NCBI GenBank assembly: GCA_947500275.1
Contig: CANMSW010000019.1
Span: 1-16,402 of the forward strand
Source: Bacteriovoracaceae bacterium
GTDB taxonomy: Bacteria; Bdellovibrionota; UBA1018
Direction of reading: 5' to 3'
DNA: 16,402 nt
Each line of letters begins with the position of its first letter. Position 1 is the first letter of the stretch. The notes beneath the pieces are model-generated. The model was not told the origin of the DNA and searched no databases. It saw only the letters and a list, made by a program, of their open reading frames with translations. Positions 14,130 to 16,402 of this stretch are shown piece after piece. The position numbers and the translations under genes are program-made.

Positions 14130-15597
14130 GCTGAAGTCCGAAGTCCGAGAACACAGGCGCCTCTGAGCTGAGCAGGGTCACACCGCCGCCTGCAGTTTCC
14201 TGTATCGCGAAGACACTGGCCGATGCCGTAGTTCCTGAAAAATAGAACTTTCCATCCGAACTGGGACGCCAAGCCACGAATTGATATGTCCCACCCGCAA
14301 TCCACTCCGCTTCGGTGATCGATGACGGGGTCGAGTCCGTCAGCACGACCAGCCCCGAAGTCTCGTCGGAATGCGTGACATTCAAAAACACCTGAGAACC
14401 AGCCGTTTTACCCCCGGCGACCGTATCGATACCGACCGTCGAAAGGGCGCTCTTCACCGCTACACCGCTCAAAGTGAACTGCAGCAATCGAGTCGACTCT
14501 GCTACCGATGGCACGGTCGTCGCGTAAGTACCGAGGATATAAGATGCGTTCTCGGTCGAGAAGACTTGTACCGCCGTACAAGCCTCCAACTCTCCACTTC
14601 CAGAAAATGCTGCGGGAGTGAACACACCCGTATCTCCTCCAGGGAGAGTAACGGAGGGCGAACTCACGGCGAAGGCACCGGTTAGACTATCCCGGGTTGC
14701 TTTCTTTAAAGTGAGGCTCCCCACCTCTCCCGTATACCAATAGAAATTCCCAGAGTCGGTATCGGAGCCGACCGACAAACAATAACCCGACTCGACTGCG
14801 AGTGAAGAAACTGTGCCCCCAGCCTGAACCACACGCATTGTGGGCGTCGACTCGAGAACCCCCGAATAAAGGACATCGCTCTCGGAATTAAGAACAAACT
14901 CGCCAAGCGAAGAGTAGACCGGTTCAATCTCAAGGACCGTGGACTCCGTTTCCACAGTCCCCGATTCATCCGCCACTGCGGCCACAGGAATCCCCACAGA
15001 GGCCAGGGCCGCCCGATGCTCGTCCGTCCAATAACCACCGAAATACAAGCCAGTCCCAGCGGAATTCACGAGAAGTGGGCGAGGAAGCGCATCATTCGAG
15101 CCCAGCTGAAGGGTGAAATCGACACAGAAAAACTTTCCGTCCTCTTTCCGAATGACGACCAAGTTACACGCCGCACCGGGATCGGCACTGTTGGAATAAA
15201 GACCACTGACTTCGGCTATATACGCGTTGGGAGTCTCATAAAAGCCAGTCAGGCTCACGTCTTCCGCTCCCGAAGCCGCCAGGGGAACGGGAACGAAACT
15301 CACGGCAGTTGGGCTTGAGGACACGATCGCATAGAGCCCCGCCGGGTAGAGCTCGGTGGCATGATCAGCATCAACTCTCCCAAGCCCAACTAAGCTATCG
15401 AGCGCAGCCGTAACTTCATCGGGGAGTGCGGTGGCCACCTCCGGGTAGGACGAACTAAAACTATCGAGAGCGGAATCAGGAATAAAGGCGCAGCCACTTT
15501 GAAAAGTAAGCGCGAGCAGGGGGCAAAAAAGAGCAACACCCCCTGAACCCGAGGATGAGCGCGAACGACAGAATCGAAAAACAGTCTGTGCACGCAT
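14113..15597 (-). CDS. Large lipoprotein, family not recognised
   Basis: From the ATG at 15597 the product has 494 residues; a GTG at 15618 adds 7. The N-terminus is long and Arg/Ser-rich, then a hydrophobic core leads to FQSGC with candidate acylated Cys36 (Gln at -3 is unusual for a lipobox) and Ala at +2, favouring the outer membrane. The mature protein is Ser/Thr/Val/Gly-rich, almost free of Lys runs, and consists of alternating short beta-like segments with repeated phrases such as LYAIVSS, LYFGGYW, FYWYTGEVG, YILGTY, YQFVAWRPSSDGKFYFSG. This suggests a beta-propeller or beta-sandwich surface protein. There are several Cys residues (ACNLV, FFCVDF, GYCLSVG, EACTAV) that could form disulfides. 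No catalytic motif is seen. It is a single gene on its strand here, convergent with the ABC operon. Confidence 0.78.
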   Translation of the reverse strand: MRAQTVFRFCRSRSSSGSGGVALFCPLLALTFQSGCAFIPDSALDSFSSSYPEVATALPDEVTAALDSLVGLGRVDADHATELYPAGLYAIVSSSPTAVSFVPVPLAASGAEDVSLTGFYETPNAYIAEVSGLYSNSADPGAACNLVVIRKEDGKFFCVDFTLQLGSNDALPRPLLVNSAGTGLYFGGYWTDEHRAALASVGIPVAAVADESGTVETESTVLEIEPVYSSLGEFVLNSESDVLYSGVLESTPTMRVVQAGGTVSSLAVESGYCLSVGSDTDSGNFYWYTGEVGSLTLKKATRDSLTGAFAVSSPSVTLPGGDTGVFTPAAFSGSGELEACTAVQVFSTENASYILGTYATTVPSVAESTRLLQFTLSGVAVKSALSTVGIDTVAGGKTAGSQVFLNVTHSDETSGLVVLTDSTPSSITEAEWIAGGTYQFVAWRPSSDGKFYFSGTTASASVFAIQETAGGGVTLLSSEAPVFSDFGLQPPASP

Positions 15598-15732
15598 AAA
15601 ACTCAATTTAATCCTCACTCAAGATTGTACTCTCACCTATCGCAACGAAGGAACGGGTCATATTCGAAGCAGGGGTCATTGGCGACACAGGGCCCCTTCC
15701 TTCACTTTAATCGAGATTGACTCCAAGAAACT

Positions 15733-15747
15733 CGGCAAAGATTGCCG
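15733..15747 (-). terminator. Short hairpin after the threonine ammonia-lyase gene
   Basis: CGGCAA and TTGCCG form a perfect 6-bp stem with a 3-base loop 8 bases past the stop codon. The U tract on the minus strand is poor (AGTTTCTTGG). It may be a weak terminator. Confidence 0.3.
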
Positions 15748-15754
15748 TGCGACC

Positions 15755-16402
15755 TCAGTGCCCCAGCTCAAGGCGAATCACTTGCTCTCGCAATGCCGCG
15801 ATGAGCTCGTCGCTGTGCTGACGGCCGCGGGTCTCTAAGGTCAAGGCCACTTCCGTGAGATCAATGGTGGTCGATGGCTCGTTCCGATCGTGAATCGCCT
15901 GCAGAACATTCCCGCCTTTTCTCGCGATGAGTTCCGTGAGCCGAGCAAGAGAGCCTGGGCGATCACTCAGGAGGACATTCACCCGCAGACGACGTCCACT
16001 TCGCGTGAGACCCCGGTCGATAATTCGGGACAGGACATTGACGTCGATATTTCCGCCACTGATGACGAGTACGACTTTTTTTCCTTTTATATCACCCCGA
16101 AGTTGCTCAAGAACGGCAAGTGGGACTGCAGCGGCTCCTTCCGCAACGACTTTTGCCTTCTCCAGCAGAGTCAGCACGGACTCGGCGATCACATCGTCTT
16201 CCGCCTCAAGCATTCCGTGAATCGTATGAGCAAGGATTTCGCGCATCGGCTCTTTGGCTTTGAGAACTGCAATCCCGTCCGCAAAGGTCGTGGCCTTCTC
16301 AAGAGAGATCGCTTTTCCTTCGCGATAAGAACGCACCATCGAAGGCGCGCCTGACGACTGGCATCCAAAGATACGCGTCTTCGGTTTCATTTCATGAAAA
16401 AC
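15755..16402 (-). CDS. Threonine ammonia-lyase with ACT domain, 5' end cut by window
   Basis: The open frame continues past the right window edge without a stop or a convincing start; the ATG at 16390 is internal. The visible 215 residues are the C-terminal half of a PLP-dependent threonine dehydratase, which turns threonine into 2-oxobutanoate and ammonia. Signs, numbered from that Met, are IFGCQSSGAPSM (7-18), TFADGIAV (35-42), EGAAAVPLAVL (84-94) and SGGNID (111-116), a family hallmark near the cofactor. A single ACT domain (about 134-210) begins RLRVNVLLSDRPGSLARL and is likely the site of allosteric control. One short ACT domain matches the TdcB-like/IlvA1 group of about 400 residues, not the long two-ACT E. 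coli IlvA. The catalytic Lys lies outside the window, so whether the role is isoleucine synthesis or threonine breakdown cannot be decided. Confidence 0.92.
   Translation of the reverse strand, partial: VFHEMKPKTRIFGCQSSGAPSMVRSYREGKAISLEKATTFADGIAVLKAKEPMREILAHTIHGMLEAEDDVIAESVLTLLEKAKVVAEGAAAVPLAVLEQLRGDIKGKKVVLVISGGNIDVNVLSRIIDRGLTRSGRRLRVNVLLSDRPGSLARLTELIARKGGNVLQAIHDRNEPSTTIDLTEVALTLETRGRQHSDELIAALREQVIRLELGH

Noticed and set aside
1..16402. CRISPR array, tRNA, insertion sequence, prophage or att site
   Set aside because: I saw no regularly spaced repeats, no cloverleaf-like sequence, no transposase or integrase motif and no target-site duplication anywhere in the window.

Overview
The window is ordinary-density bacterial chromosome with no tRNA, rRNA, CRISPR array, insertion sequence or phage gene that I can see. 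The proteins suggest a Gram-negative bacterium with an outer membrane: there are lipobox lipoproteins, an AMIN-like envelope protein, and exported proteins ending in a membrane helix plus Arg cluster. Many secreted proteins match no family I know, alongside a delta/Bdellovibrionota-like Lon and RpoZ. I lean towards Bdellovibrionota/Oligoflexia or another former deltaproteobacterium, but this rests on protein style, not on a marker gene, and is only moderately secure.

Layout. Positions 1-114 hold the 3' end of rpoZ (+), closed by a strong symmetrical terminator (161-203). A + strand gene for an exported protein with kinase-like motifs follows (330-1553). A minus-strand block runs from 5908 down to 1567: an AMIN-like exported protein, a small lipoprotein, the ATP-dependent protease Lon, and a small Met-rich protein almost abutting lon. 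Next on the minus strand is a solitary ribbon-helix-helix DNA-binding protein (6087-6323), with a good terminator after it and a 25-bp imperfect palindrome before it. Divergent from it, an SDR oxidoreductase and a single-repeat GDT1/UPF0016 membrane protein form a + strand pair (6486-7670).

A minus-strand pair follows (10601 down to 7615). One protein has an uncharacterised beta-rich N-terminal domain, a long Gly/Ser-rich linker and a C-terminal membrane anchor. The other is a matrixin-type zinc metalloprotease with a Gly-Gly-Gly-Cys, helix, Arg-cluster tail. Divergent from these, a + strand operon (10700-14091) encodes a nitrate/sulfonate-type ABC transporter: a permease with two fused membrane domains, an ATPase, and a separate small protein resembling the AAA-associated C-terminal domain usually fused to such ATPases. 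No substrate-binding protein gene is beside it. The window ends with a large unrecognised lipoprotein (14113-15597, -) and the 3' part of an ACT-containing threonine ammonia-lyase (15755-16402, -, cut by the window edge).

No single new system spans the window. The points most worth checking are the exported kinase-like protein, the matrixin/anchored-partner pair with its tripartite tail, the split ATPase/AAA-associated domain in the ABC operon, and the RHH gene with its palindrome. Nothing longer than about 180 bases lies between genes.
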